From: an uncultured Bacteroides sp.
GTDB taxonomy: Bacteria > Bacteroidota > Bacteroidia > Bacteroidales > Bacteroidaceae
Direction: 5' to 3'
Length of the DNA stretch: 45,167 nt
Assembly (NCBI GenBank): GCA_958477465.1
Contig: CAUEFX010000032.1
Coordinates: 1 to 45,167, forward strand
The notes under the pieces are model-generated. The model was given only the letters and a program-made list of their open reading frames with translations. It was not told where the DNA came from and searched no databases. Made by a program: the position numbers and the translations under genes. The first letter of the stretch is position 1. Every line of letters starts with the position of its first letter. Of the stretch, positions 16,766 through 27,100 are shown one piece after another.

Positions 16766-19357
16766 TTATTTTTTTATAAATCGAGAGGCTCCTCCTTTCC
16801 AGGATAATATATATACTCCGGGATAAAGCCGGGAAACATTGACAGGGGTCTCTCCCGGATTGACTTCACCCAGATGGATGGCTATTGATCCGGTTATGGA
16901 GAATATTTTCACATCCTGCAATGCGGTACTCGTGGACAGATATAGAGTCGGACCGTTCTGATACGTCTTGACCGGATGGGTAGTGGCTGTTTCGGCAATA
17001 CCCGTACCTCCCTTTCCATATTCATACGCACCGATTGATGAAGTGCCATCGGTCGAACGTTCTATTCCCCGTTGGTCGAATACAAGTTTGTTTCTCAACT
17101 CTATCGTATTGTCTACATCTCCGTTTAATAATTTTTCATCAAATTGAGATGCCGGCAACACATTGATGGCATTCGAACCGAAAAAGCAATTTTTCACTTT
17201 GACTGTCTCAACCGGTCCGCCGTTGAATGCCAGTATAGGGATAATTTCTCCCTCTACTATATTACTCTCGAGCATATCGGCGAGTAATAGAATGGATGAA
17301 TCGACCGAAGTTCCTAAAATATCGGTTTCTGCCGGCGTAATGTTTATGTTGTCGGCGCTCGAAAAGATATTGTAGCCGGTAGTAGCCGTTTTTCCCCCAT
17401 TGTAAACATCACCGGTATTCACTGCAGTAGAACGGTTTCCGGCAATCACATTATTGAAAATGAAGGGAGTGCCGTTGTAGATATGTACGGCTGCTCCATA
17501 GAAGTCGGCACTGGGCGTTCCGTTTTTGTAGCACGATGCATGGTTGCCGACAATCGTATTGTTGACAATCGAAATCGTAGATGCCGTATTCAAATTGGCA
17601 TAGATAGCCGATCCTCCTTTCGTTTCGTTGATGATGCCGCCGGTGGCCTCTACCCGGTTATTGATAAAGGTATTGTTGACCAGAGTCGTTTTGGATGCAT
17701 AGGTTGTTCCGTTGAGTGAGACGGTTCCTCCGTAAGTTGCTTTGTTGTTGACGTAAGTATTGTGTCCCAGGTAGGCCCACGAGTATCCTGTATGGTATCC
17801 GGCAGACCCTTGTGCCGCTTCATTTTCGGAGAAGTAGCAATCGGTCATTGCATAACGCCACCACAGTTCCACACCGGAGTAGGCGCTGAAATAAGCACCA
17901 CCGTTGTTGGACGAGATGTTACGGATAAATCGGCAATTGGTACATAACAGCTGACCGGCTGCATAGATTCCGGCGCCCTGGCCTATGGCTTGGTTGTTGC
18001 GGATAATTACATTGTCCAGTATCAGCCGGGAACCTAAACTGGCAATACCTGCACCTGTGGTCGAACTGCCATTGGCATTTCCTCCGATGATTTCGAAATT
18101 ACGAAGCGTCAGCGCGCAATATTTCTGAACGGTTACTACGCGATAAGCATTCTCCTCATTACCGGTTAATACTCCGTTTACGATTTCATCATTACCGTTT
18201 ATATCTCCCGATAGAACCGTACGCCCTGTCACTTCTTTGAATGTAGAGTCGTAGCCGCCGAATATGTCCAGAGAATGTGAAATGTTGAATGTTGCATTAC
18301 GATCCTTAAACTGCTCTGATTCGGTGACGGTATAATATCCTTGGGCTACATAAATGGTATCGCCGTTGCAAGTGGCATTAATCGCTTCCTGGAGGTTGCG
18401 GAACGGTGCGGATTTACTGCCGTCTCCTCCATCGGCAGCATTTATATCCACATAGCGGGTATGAGAAGGTTCGAAAGACTCTAATGAGATGTTTACTATG
18501 ACGGGAAAATGGTCGGAAGGGGTGACACTGCGTCCGAAAGTTTCATTGATGTGATTATAGGTATGTACTTTCACCCCTTTTACCCACACATAATCCAGTC
18601 TGGTTCCATCTTTTTTTTCAGGATCCCATTTACATAAGGTTCCGTCCTTAGACCATGGAAACGGGGTCTCCGATACCTTGCGACTATCCGACAGATAGGC
18701 ACTGCAAAGATCATAAAACGGATAACGTGTGGTCGATGAGTTGTGGTCACCGCATATAATTGCCGGGTAATGGCCGGAAATGGAACGTACTTTTTCCATG
18801 TTAATGCGCGTTCCTTCATTACGGGCATCACTTCCTAAATGATCGAGGTGGGTGATGAAATAGTAAAACTGTTCGCCGGTCTCTTTCACTTTCAGCTTGG
18901 CCCATACGGTAAAACGCTTATTGCCGCTGCAGTCCCAGGAAAGCAATGATTTGGAAGGGTCTGTGGACAAAAAATAGTGCCCCTCTTCAAGGAGATCGAA
19001 TTTATCGGTACGATATAGTATCGCATTGATTGTTCCCTGATTGGCTACAGTCGACGAATTTCCTCCCCATTCCACGAATGTATACTCCGGTAGCAGGCTT
19101 TTCATGTCTTCCTGTTGCGAACCGGCATTCATCTCATTGACTCCGATAATATCGTATTTGAAAGCGGTAATTGTCTGAGCTACATAGCTCTTGCGGTTGT
19201 CCCAACTGAGCTCTCCCTGATCGGCGTTGGTCTTAAAACGGATATTGAAACACCCGACATTGAAAGTCGTGTTACCGGCTGTACCGACTGTCGATAGAGT
19301 GGATAGAAATGCACATAAAATGGCTGATAGCCTGTATTTGATATGATAGAAAGCCAT
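16766..19357 (-). CDS. Secreted EEP domain fused to right-handed beta-helix, with T9SS-like tail
   Basis: This 863-residue protein has a signal peptide (about 1-28), then an EEP domain (about 30-295) with all key motifs: VGCFNIRF, GVNEMN, ITHLDH, CGDHNSS, LDYVWVKG and PSDHFP. A parallel beta-helix region follows (about 300-770; NLQEAINATCNGDTIYVAQG opening and many repeated N-N-x-A/G-x-G-G-A/I turns). The last 65 or so residues form a T9SS type A sorting-like tail ending YPGVYILSWKGGASRFIKK. The likely role is a surface phosphodiesterase or phosphatase with a glycan-binding or glycan-cleaving helix; polysaccharide lyases also use this fold, but no catalytic residue can be assigned. It lies between the beta-helix gene and GH31 in the main operon. 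Confidence 0.85.
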   Translation of the reverse strand: MAFYHIKYRLSAILCAFLSTLSTVGTAGNTTFNVGCFNIRFKTNADQGELSWDNRKSYVAQTITAFKYDIIGVNEMNAGSQQEDMKSLLPEYTFVEWGGNSSTVANQGTINAILYRTDKFDLLEEGHYFLSTDPSKSLLSWDCSGNKRFTVWAKLKVKETGEQFYYFITHLDHLGSDARNEGTRINMEKVRSISGHYPAIICGDHNSSTTRYPFYDLCSAYLSDSRKVSETPFPWSKDGTLCKWDPEKKDGTRLDYVWVKGVKVHTYNHINETFGRSVTPSDHFPVIVNISLESFEPSHTRYVDINAADGGDGSKSAPFRNLQEAINATCNGDTIYVAQGYYTVTESEQFKDRNATFNISHSLDIFGGYDSTFKEVTGRTVLSGDINGNDEIVNGVLTGNEENAYRVVTVQKYCALTLRNFEIIGGNANGSSTTGAGIASLGSRLILDNVIIRNNQAIGQGAGIYAAGQLLCTNCRFIRNISSNNGGAYFSAYSGVELWWRYAMTDCYFSENEAAQGSAGYHTGYSWAYLGHNTYVNNKATYGGTVSLNGTTYASKTTLVNNTFINNRVEATGGIINETKGGSAIYANLNTASTISIVNNTIVGNHASCYKNGTPSADFYGAAVHIYNGTPFIFNNVIAGNRSTAVNTGDVYNGGKTATTGYNIFSSADNINITPAETDILGTSVDSSILLLADMLESNIVEGEIIPILAFNGGPVETVKVKNCFFGSNAINVLPASQFDEKLLNGDVDNTIELRNKLVFDQRGIERSTDGTSSIGAYEYGKGGTGIAETATTHPVKTYQNGPTLYLSTSTALQDVKIFSITGSIAIHLGEVNPGETPVNVSRLYPGVYILSWKGGASRFIKK

Positions 19358-19449
19358 ATTGATAGTGATTTATAAACAAACAAGTCGCCTGCTTCCTATA
19401 TTGGGATCTGGGAAACAGACGAACCTGTTCGATAATTTAGTGACAATAA

Positions 19450-21246
19450 TTATCTGGCTACTTTGAACGTCTGTCCGTTCACGTTAACCATGTAAATACC
19501 TTTTGCAAGATCACGCAGGTCGATTGTGTTGCTTCGGGTAATAGATTGGATACGTATACCTTGCAGGTTATAAAGATATATCGTAGCCTGGCCGGTAAGT
19601 CCTACAACTTGGTAAATGCCATCACCTGATGTCTGCAATTTAAGAGAAGGCGTAGAGGAGGTTGTATTGGCAATACCGGTTCCATGATCGGCTAAGAAGT
19701 CGTATGCTCCCGGAGCGGTTTCACCGTTAACCTCTTCCTGACTACGTTTTGAACCGGTCTGGTCTACGGTAACATCAATTTCGAACGGGAGATATTTACC
19801 TTCTTTTTTTAGCGTCTCGATGTACTCTCCGAGTTCGAAACCATAAAGGGAATAAGCTCCGATCTGGTCGAGAATGCCATTGTCTACCGGCTTCAGTGTT
19901 TTGGTGAATCCGCCGTTTTCACCGGCTGTGTTTGTACCGAATATCTTGGAATAAGTATTCGGGCTTTTGGCATCCATGTGGTCGTTTTTCCAGTCGATGG
20001 CAATTGTCGGCGATTCCATGACCGAACCGAATGTACCCATTACGCTGCCGCCATAAGATTTCAGATAAGCGCTGGTCGGTGCTTTTTCCTTACCGGTAAG
20101 AACGAGGGCTGCTTTGGCAATTGTACCGTCATCATCACGTCCCACGATAATTGAATTACAGATATCCACTGCCGGATCACAAGCAATACGTACTTGTGAA
20201 CCTAACCATGAACCGGGATTGGTAACTGTTCCGGTTTCCGTATCTTGGGCATATAGTTCCGAGGGGTCGGCAGAGCAGGTATTACCGGCGATGGTACAGT
20301 TGATAATATGTACTGCACGTACATCATCATCAAAGGTACTACCATTGGCGCAAACTCCGGCGCCTTCATAAAAAGCTTTGTTGTCGACAATGGTAGAGTT
20401 TACAATCCACATATTTTCTCCGGAAGAGTGGGCAATGGCACCACCATAGCGGGATTCTACTTCATTGTTGCCGAAGTAGCAACGTTCGATTACGCCGTTT
20501 GCTTTCTTTGCACCTCGACTGGTACACCGGAATCCGGCTCCCGTCTTATTGGCTTTATTGTTGTATACATTGCAGTCTTTTATGTGATAAAGTCCGCCAT
20601 ATACATGGATACCGGCACCGATTCCGTCTCCTGAACCTTCACCTTTACTTACATTATTGTACACATTGCAATATTGGAGTTCGATGGCTCCCTGAGTACA
20701 ATAAACGGCTCCACTTGCATTAGTCGAACCTTCGGGAGAATATGAACAGGTGAAATCGATACCAATCAGCTTGCAGATATTGGCCAGGTCTTCGCTGCTA
20801 CTGCTCTTGGCTTGACGTACATGGATCAAATTGCGGAGGTCACCCGCACTCGGTACTCCATTTTCATCGAGGTCGCCGGAGAAAATCGTGGGTGTGGCTG
20901 ATGGATAAGTAGGCCATTCGGCAACCGCACCTTTACTTTGATCACATCCTCCGACAAAAATATAACCGCGGTAGATACGTCCTGCATCGGCTCCGGGAGT
21001 GGTGGCATTGTAATAGGTGCCTCCTGCCAGGAAAAATACATCTCCGGTTTTATACTTGGATTTTTCATCATCTTTTGCAGCAGCGGCATCGTTTTCGAAA
21101 ATGTCATACATGGTTATGGCTTTTTCCCAAGATGAACCATCGTTGCCTGTAGCGCGTAAGCCCGGTACTACATAGTATTCAGTTGAAAAACCGGTTGTAG
21201 GAATCAGAATCCCCATTGCACAGAGTAAGAAATGTTTTAGTTTCAT
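19450..21246 (-). CDS. Secreted right-handed beta-helix protein with T9SS-like tail
   Basis: This 598-residue protein has a signal peptide (about 1-21), then a start typical of beta-helix surface proteins (TEYYVVPGLRATGNDGSSWEKA), repeated helix turns (for example GAIELQYCNVYNNVSKGEG, GLYHIKDCNVYNNKANKTG, GVIERCYFGNNEVESRYGG) over about 60-340, a less regular part, and a T9SS-like C-terminal tail (about 530-598, IYLYNLQGIRIQSI...GIYMVNVNGQTFKVAR). Such folds occur in polysaccharide lyases and in non-catalytic surface binding proteins; no active site can be assigned. Its architecture resembles the helix region of the next gene, so the two may bind the same glycan. Confidence 0.78.
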   Translation of the reverse strand: MKLKHFLLCAMGILIPTTGFSTEYYVVPGLRATGNDGSSWEKAITMYDIFENDAAAAKDDEKSKYKTGDVFFLAGGTYYNATTPGADAGRIYRGYIFVGGCDQSKGAVAEWPTYPSATPTIFSGDLDENGVPSAGDLRNLIHVRQAKSSSSEDLANICKLIGIDFTCSYSPEGSTNASGAVYCTQGAIELQYCNVYNNVSKGEGSGDGIGAGIHVYGGLYHIKDCNVYNNKANKTGAGFRCTSRGAKKANGVIERCYFGNNEVESRYGGAIAHSSGENMWIVNSTIVDNKAFYEGAGVCANGSTFDDDVRAVHIINCTIAGNTCSADPSELYAQDTETGTVTNPGSWLGSQVRIACDPAVDICNSIIVGRDDDGTIAKAALVLTGKEKAPTSAYLKSYGGSVMGTFGSVMESPTIAIDWKNDHMDAKSPNTYSKIFGTNTAGENGGFTKTLKPVDNGILDQIGAYSLYGFELGEYIETLKKEGKYLPFEIDVTVDQTGSKRSQEEVNGETAPGAYDFLADHGTGIANTTSSTPSLKLQTSGDGIYQVVGLTGQATIYLYNLQGIRIQSITRSNTIDLRDLAKGIYMVNVNGQTFKVAR

Positions 21247-21305
21247 AATTCGTACAGTTTTGTTAATAATGTATTGATAAAGTCACTTTCTTTTGTTATA
21301 TTTTG

Positions 21306-21325
21306 GGGGAGTGAAAACACTCCCC
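21306..21325 (-). promoter_or_regulatory. Intercistronic hairpin between TIM-barrel and beta-helix genes
   Basis: A perfect 8-bp GC-rich stem, GGGGAGTG (21306-21313) with CACTCCCC (21318-21325), has a 4-nt loop and abuts the stop codon of the TIM-barrel gene at 21326. No T run follows on the transcribed strand, so it looks more like an mRNA end-protecting or attenuating hairpin that sets different levels for SusC/SusD and the downstream genes than a full terminator. Confidence 0.55.
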
Positions 21326-22288
21326 TTAAGGTTGTAATGATTTTGTATAATCTTCATAAATCCGGTCATAGGCGGTAACGAGGTCCGCAAATCCGTTGAC
21401 TTCCTTTGCCCTTATTTCGTAGAGGAACGGTCCGGTGTAACCGGTACGGTCAAGCGCCTGGAGAATAAGAACCCAATTGTTTTTTCCACGTCCCGGAAGT
21501 TGGTGGCACTCTTTTTCCCCGTCACCATCGGCTACATGTACGCTTTTTATGCGGGAACCGAGTGCGGTGATCAGCCGTTCGGGATTTTTGATATGGTTCA
21601 TGTCGACTGCTGCATAGACATCGGCCGGCATTAAATCCATGATTTTAACCATTTCCTCCACCGTACGGCCCAACGGACGTTCAACTCCGGGGCTGCGCAG
21701 TAACTTGTAGCCGAGAAGATTCTCCAATACGATGATGGCTCCTATCTTCTTCACATCTTTATTCAAAGACGTGATGGTCTTTACCAATTGGCTTATGCGT
21801 TGCTCGCGTTCATTGAGCCCCAACCGCCAGCTTGGATGAAACAGGATTACTTCCGGTTTCAGAACACTGACAATGTCAATGTAGTCGCGGTAGGCATTTT
21901 CCGAATGCGAACGAATGGTTTCATCAACGTGCGACGGGTCACAGTCGGCTCCGTAGGGCATGTGTATCGACCAGATGTGGATTCCTGCTTTGTCGGCATC
22001 CTGCTTTACCTGACGGAATTTTTCTTTCAATTCGGCATTCGGAATAGGATGTTCACCATTGACCAAGCCGGTGAGGGAAATCTCTATATCGGAGATACCC
22101 GCCGACCGGGCTTTTTTCAGATTTTCATAAGTCAGTCCTTGCAAACCTCCGAAAACGCTTATCGTTGTTCCTATCCGCAGTTTCCGTGGAGGGCATACTT
22201 CGTCTCCGTTCACGGCATTTGTGCAAAAGCCGTTTATGGAAACCAGCAGGGCAGACACCCATATATAAATCAATTTCTTTTTCAGCAT
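21326..22288 (-). CDS. Secreted TIM-barrel protein, sugar phosphate isomerase/epimerase (AP endonuclease 2) fold
   Basis: This 320-residue protein has an N-terminal signal sequence (about 1-22, WVSALLVSINGFCTNA) before an AP_endonuc_2/xylose isomerase-like TIM barrel (about 38-310). Typical strands are visible: ISDIEISL, IHIWSIHMPYG, ILFHPSW, IIVLENLLG, VYAAVDMNHIKN, IKSVHVADGDG and PFLYEIRAKE, with Glu, His and Asp residues at the usual metal positions. Cytosolic members isomerise or epimerise sugars or inositols; exported PUL members are often of unknown activity. It lies between SusD and the hairpin at 21306, so it should be expressed with the uptake pair. It may modify a released sugar or inositol in the periplasm. 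Confidence 0.85.
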   Translation of the reverse strand: MLKKKLIYIWVSALLVSINGFCTNAVNGDEVCPPRKLRIGTTISVFGGLQGLTYENLKKARSAGISDIEISLTGLVNGEHPIPNAELKEKFRQVKQDADKAGIHIWSIHMPYGADCDPSHVDETIRSHSENAYRDYIDIVSVLKPEVILFHPSWRLGLNEREQRISQLVKTITSLNKDVKKIGAIIVLENLLGYKLLRSPGVERPLGRTVEEMVKIMDLMPADVYAAVDMNHIKNPERLITALGSRIKSVHVADGDGEKECHQLPGRGKNNWVLILQALDRTGYTGPFLYEIRAKEVNGFADLVTAYDRIYEDYTKSLQP

Positions 22289-22342
22289 ACAGTTTAAATT
22301 TAATGCTTAATGTCAGCAGGTCTGTGAATAAATACGATGTGA

Positions 22343-24106
22343 TTAAAAATCGAGTCCGTCATTCCAACCGGGGTTTTGGGTAATCATACCTTTGGTGAGT
22401 GTACGTTCATTGCTTGGGATCGGATAGAGATAATCACGATCCTCATTGAAAGCTCTTACCAATTGTCCGTGAGCCAGAATGTAGCCTTTGCTTCCTTCAG
22501 AAAGGAAGATGTCCTGATTGATCTTCAATGGAGTTACTCCCGGAGCAGGAATACGACGGTCTTCATAAACCACAAAGTCGATTTTACCGTTGCCATCCAT
22601 GTCATAACGGCCTTCACCGGGCACGTATGGACCATAAAACGGCTGAGCCAGAAGCTGGCCTTCACGCCAACGGCACAAATCGGCAAAACGGATACCCTCA
22701 CTTACCATCTCAATGGAACGCTCCCGGCGGATTTCCAAGATAACTCCTTTATTGGCCCCTTTGTCCACATTCTTGTATCCGTAAAGCTCGGAGGTAAGGA
22801 ACGGATCGGGGTTTTCATTTGCTGCCGATTGATTCAGATGAGGCATTCCTACACGGTCACGGATTAAATTGATGGACTGATCGAGGTCGTCTTGAGTCAG
22901 TGTTCCCAGTTCGGCTTTGGCTTCGGCATAGTTGAGATACACTTCAGCCATACGGTAAATAGGCATGTCTATTGTTGAGGCATTGATATAACTGGGACCC
23001 GAAATATACTTCAGCATCGGATATCCCGTCACGGTATTGGCGAAATTGAAAGTTCCTTCTGTTCCGTCGGCGTATTGGGCATTTTGTGTCAGCACTGTCT
23101 GTGCAAGGCGAGGGTCGCGTCCTTTGGTCTCTTCGGTGAATGGCATTGTTGCCCATCCCTCTTTATCGGTGAAGCGGGTACCGTCTTGCATTAAATAAGA
23201 GAAGACGAGTGCTTTGGTATAACCGGCCATACCCTTGGACGGCATCAGTGCATAGGCATCGACTGCATGTGCGAAGTTTCCTCCATAGCACCGTGCGAAG
23301 ATGACTTCTTGGGAAATGGCGTTGTCTGAAGTAAAGAGTGAATAATAGGGAGTCTCCCCTGTAGAGTAGATGGAGTACTTTCTGTCATTCATGATCTCAA
23401 GCGAGGCATCGGCGCATTCCTGCAGGATGGCTTCGTAAGGCAAATTGTTCTTGTTGAATGTATGGCCGGCATGGTATTTACGGAAAGTTCCTTCAAAAAG
23501 GCACGCGCGCGATTTTAACGCAAGGGCTGCATAGCGTGAAACTTTGTAAACAGAGGTAGATGCCGGAAGATATTCCGCTGCCTTGTCGCAATCTTCTATG
23601 ATATGATTTATGATGACGTCGCGGCTGTCGCGTGGTTTGGACAGAAGTTCGTCCTGGTCGGATGCCAATACCTGATCGTACCAGGGTACCTCGCCGAAAC
23701 GTTTCAACTTTTCAAAGTAAAAGTAAGCGCGCCAGAAGTAAGCGACACCATCGTAATGCCTGCGGGCGGTTGCATCTTCACAACGGTTGGAATTCTGAAG
23801 ATAATAGTTGATATATCTCAGATAGGACCAGGACCATCCCCCACCGGAGGATGGAACGGTACGCGTCAGACCTACTACGACATCGCTCTGAGACAGGCCG
23901 TCGACAACCAGGTTGGACGGTTCGTCATACAGATTGAGTGCGGTGGGTTCCATGAGATAAAACTGATTGGTGTAAAGTTCCAACTCAGACTCTGTATGAA
24001 AAAAAGTATCAGGGCTGACGGAATCCTTAGGAAACTCATTAAGGTCGCATGATACAAAGCCTGTTAATAAGGCAGCGGATATGAATATATATTTTATAGT
24101 ATGCAT
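22343..24106 (-). CDS. SusD/RagB-family outer membrane glycan-binding lipoprotein
   Basis: This 587-residue protein has a lipoprotein signal peptide with the acylated Cys in GFVSC (about residue 20), an N-terminal SusD-like TPR domain (LNEFPKDSVSPDTFF; FWRAYFYFEKLKRFGEVPW; YAALALKSRACLFEGTF) and a C-terminal RagB/SusD domain (YRMAEVYLNYAEAKAELG; ILEIRRERSIEMVSEGIRF; DRDYLYPIPSNE). SusD proteins form the lid of the SusC channel and bind the incoming oligosaccharide at the cell surface. The gene starts 14 bases after the SusC stop, the normal order. The sequence gives no direct clue to the ligand. Confidence 0.97.
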   Translation of the reverse strand: MHTIKYIFISAALLTGFVSCDLNEFPKDSVSPDTFFHTESELELYTNQFYLMEPTALNLYDEPSNLVVDGLSQSDVVVGLTRTVPSSGGGWSWSYLRYINYYLQNSNRCEDATARRHYDGVAYFWRAYFYFEKLKRFGEVPWYDQVLASDQDELLSKPRDSRDVIINHIIEDCDKAAEYLPASTSVYKVSRYAALALKSRACLFEGTFRKYHAGHTFNKNNLPYEAILQECADASLEIMNDRKYSIYSTGETPYYSLFTSDNAISQEVIFARCYGGNFAHAVDAYALMPSKGMAGYTKALVFSYLMQDGTRFTDKEGWATMPFTEETKGRDPRLAQTVLTQNAQYADGTEGTFNFANTVTGYPMLKYISGPSYINASTIDMPIYRMAEVYLNYAEAKAELGTLTQDDLDQSINLIRDRVGMPHLNQSAANENPDPFLTSELYGYKNVDKGANKGVILEIRRERSIEMVSEGIRFADLCRWREGQLLAQPFYGPYVPGEGRYDMDGNGKIDFVVYEDRRIPAPGVTPLKINQDIFLSEGSKGYILAHGQLVRAFNEDRDYLYPIPSNERTLTKGMITQNPGWNDGLDF

Positions 24107-24120
24107 AGCTGGTTTGTTTT

Positions 24121-27100
24121 TTAGAATGTAATATCGATACCAAATGAGAATACCTTGCTGAAATTGTATACTTCACCGGAGTTCTCAATATAAGATGAAG
24201 AGGATACGGTAGCTTCGGGATCAAGGTATTTACAATGTTTCTTCAGAGGCGACCAGTAAGCAAGATTCTCTCCGGTGAAATAAACACGTATCTGTTGGAG
24301 ATATTTCTTTAATACCGGAAGGGTATAGCCTACTGTCAGATTCTTAAGCCGTAGATAGGCTACGTTTTGGATATACCGATCGTTCGGTGATGTCAGTGTA
24401 TAGTGAGAACTGGTATTGTCGGAGTACGCTTCATAACCGCGGGGAAACGGGAAGTATGCGTCCGGATTGTCTTCACTCCATACTTGGTCTACCAATTGCT
24501 GGCTTAAGAATGTATTGTGCGGACGGCAATACGGACCCCAGAACAGATTGGCCTGGCCGGAGCTGGGATACCAGTTGCGTTTGCCCACACCTTGAAACAG
24601 AATGGAAACATCGATGCCGTTCCATGAGAAATCACCGCCGAATGTATAAGAGTATCTTGGAAGTGAATTACCGATGATTACCCGGTCACCCGGATCTTCA
24701 ACTGTATTTTTTCCGATTGAAATCTTATTATCGCCATTGAGATCCAGGTATTTCAGGTCGCCGGCATGAAGTCCCTTACGGGTGGCAGTGGCGTCGATAC
24801 GTCTGGTAAAGTAGGAGCAGTCTACTTTCTGGGCGTATTCTGCAGCCTCTTCATCGGTGCGGAAAAGGCCATCGGTTTTATATCCCCAGATGTCTCCGAG
24901 TTTTTCGCCTACATAGTGCTCTGAGATTAGTCGGGTATCATTGTCGAACCGGGTGACTTTGGTCTGGTAATCACCGAGGCCGGCACGCAATGAGTAAGAG
25001 AACGGGCGGCTGAACAGAGTTCCTCTGTCACGCCAGACGAAGTTGACTTCCCAACCTTTGGTACGCATATCCGCAGCATTGGTACGCGGCTCGCTTGCAC
25101 CGTAAACTCCGGGAAGCGATGCACCCGGCATCATCATGTCGGTGGTGTTACGTATGTAATAATCGCCGTTGAATGTCAGTCTGTTGTTTAAGAAAGAAAA
25201 ATCGACTCCCCAGTCATACGTCGTTACTTTTTCCCATGTCAGATCATTGGCTACAGGGGCGTCTTCACGAGCGTATGTCAGCTTGTCCGTACCGTTGAAC
25301 GTGAAATCTCCGTTGGTGAGATTGGTATTGATCTTTTGAATGAACAGATAGTCCGATACCTGTTGGTTGCCAAGGCTACCGATAGAGAAACGTATCTTGG
25401 CATTATTCCACCATTGCTGTATCGGTTCCCAGAAATCTTCCTCGCTGATACGCCATCCTACAGAACCTGAAGGAAAGTAGCCCCAACGGTTGCGGCTCCA
25501 GAAACGTGACGATCCGTCGGCACGTCCGGATACTTCAAACAGGTATTTGCCGTCATAGTCATAATTGATACGTCCGAAGACACCGAGTGTCTTGTATTTC
25601 GATTGTCCGCCGCTGACGACATAAGTCGATCCGGCAGACAGGTTGAAGTCATTCAGGTCTTCCGAGAGATTTCCATCGACCGATACTGCATTTTTACGGT
25701 AGTAGCGGGTGTCATATTGCATACCGGCCATCGCCTTGAAGTTATGTACCTTGTTCCAGGTGTGTGAATAATCGGCAAATGCTTCAAACGTCTGCTTGTA
25801 GAGTGATTGGTTGGTCTCTTGAAGTTCATTACGGAACTTGCCGGTGGTTTCCCATGAAATCACATCTTTGTGTGAAGAATAGGGTGCATTGTTATAGCGA
25901 TACTGCCCGAATTCATGAGAGAAGCGATAGGCATGGCTCAAATGTAAGGTCAGCCCCTTGACAATATCCAATTCGAGTTTGTTCTTGATCGTCGCTTCAT
26001 TTACCACCTCTTCGTTGGAGGTTTTACCATAAGTAAGCATCAGGTTCATGTCGCCGAGTACGCCGGCTCCTTGATTTACAATTTCGGTGCTGTGCACGAT
26101 ACTTCCATCGGGGTTTCTGGGAACGAATAACGGAGAACCACCCATTGTTACGTTACGGAATGTCGTTTGCTGGTTCTTCATTCCCGGCCACCACATTTTA
26201 CCGTAAAAATAATTCAGGTTGGTACTGAAGCGAGCCCATTTCGTAATATTGATATCCATTTTCCCGCGAATGCTGTAGTTGTCATACGGGTCATTTTGCA
26301 GGTTCATGATTCCCTGAGTATTGTAATAACGGCCACTGACGTAGTATTTTACCTTGTCATTACCTCCTCTTATCGATACGTTGTGCTCATGTTGCATACG
26401 GGTACGTTTGTAAATGTAGCCGTACCAGTCGAAATTACCGTAGTACTTGTATGTTCCGTCTTCTTCGGTTACTACCCACGGGCGTTCGGGGTTCTCAGTC
26501 TTATCCCCACGGCGTATTTCGAGTTCATGCCAGTCGTCCTCGTCATATTTGAGATAGTTTATTCCTTTGTTCGAATAGTAGAAAAAACGGTCGACCGTTT
26601 TAGCCCAGTCGTATCCGCTGGTTATATAGTCGGTGCTTGTGGTGTTTTTTAAAAGACCGAAGCGACCGTTGTAGGTAACCTTTACGTTCGAGTCACTACC
26701 GGTTTTGGTGGTGATCAGCACTACGCCGGCTGAGGCTTTTGCACCGTACACTGAAGCCGCTGATGCATCTTTTAATACGGATACCGATTCGATGTCGTTC
26801 GGGTTAAGCCTGTTGAGTCCCATTTCTACACCGTCGACGAGAATGAGCGGGCTTCCGCCGTTTAAGGATGCGGTACCACGGATATCTATCTCATAACCCG
26901 AGTCGGCTCTACCGGTATTGATACCGATGTTTAGCGACGGATCCAATCCTTGCAAGGCTTGTGCAGCCGAAGTGACCGGACGTCCGTTGATCTCCTCGTT
27001 TCCGATAACTCCGACGGCTCCCGTCAGGTTTACTTTCTTCTGGCTGCCGAATCCGACTACTACGACTTCATTGAGTACAGTTGAATTCTCGGTCATGGTA

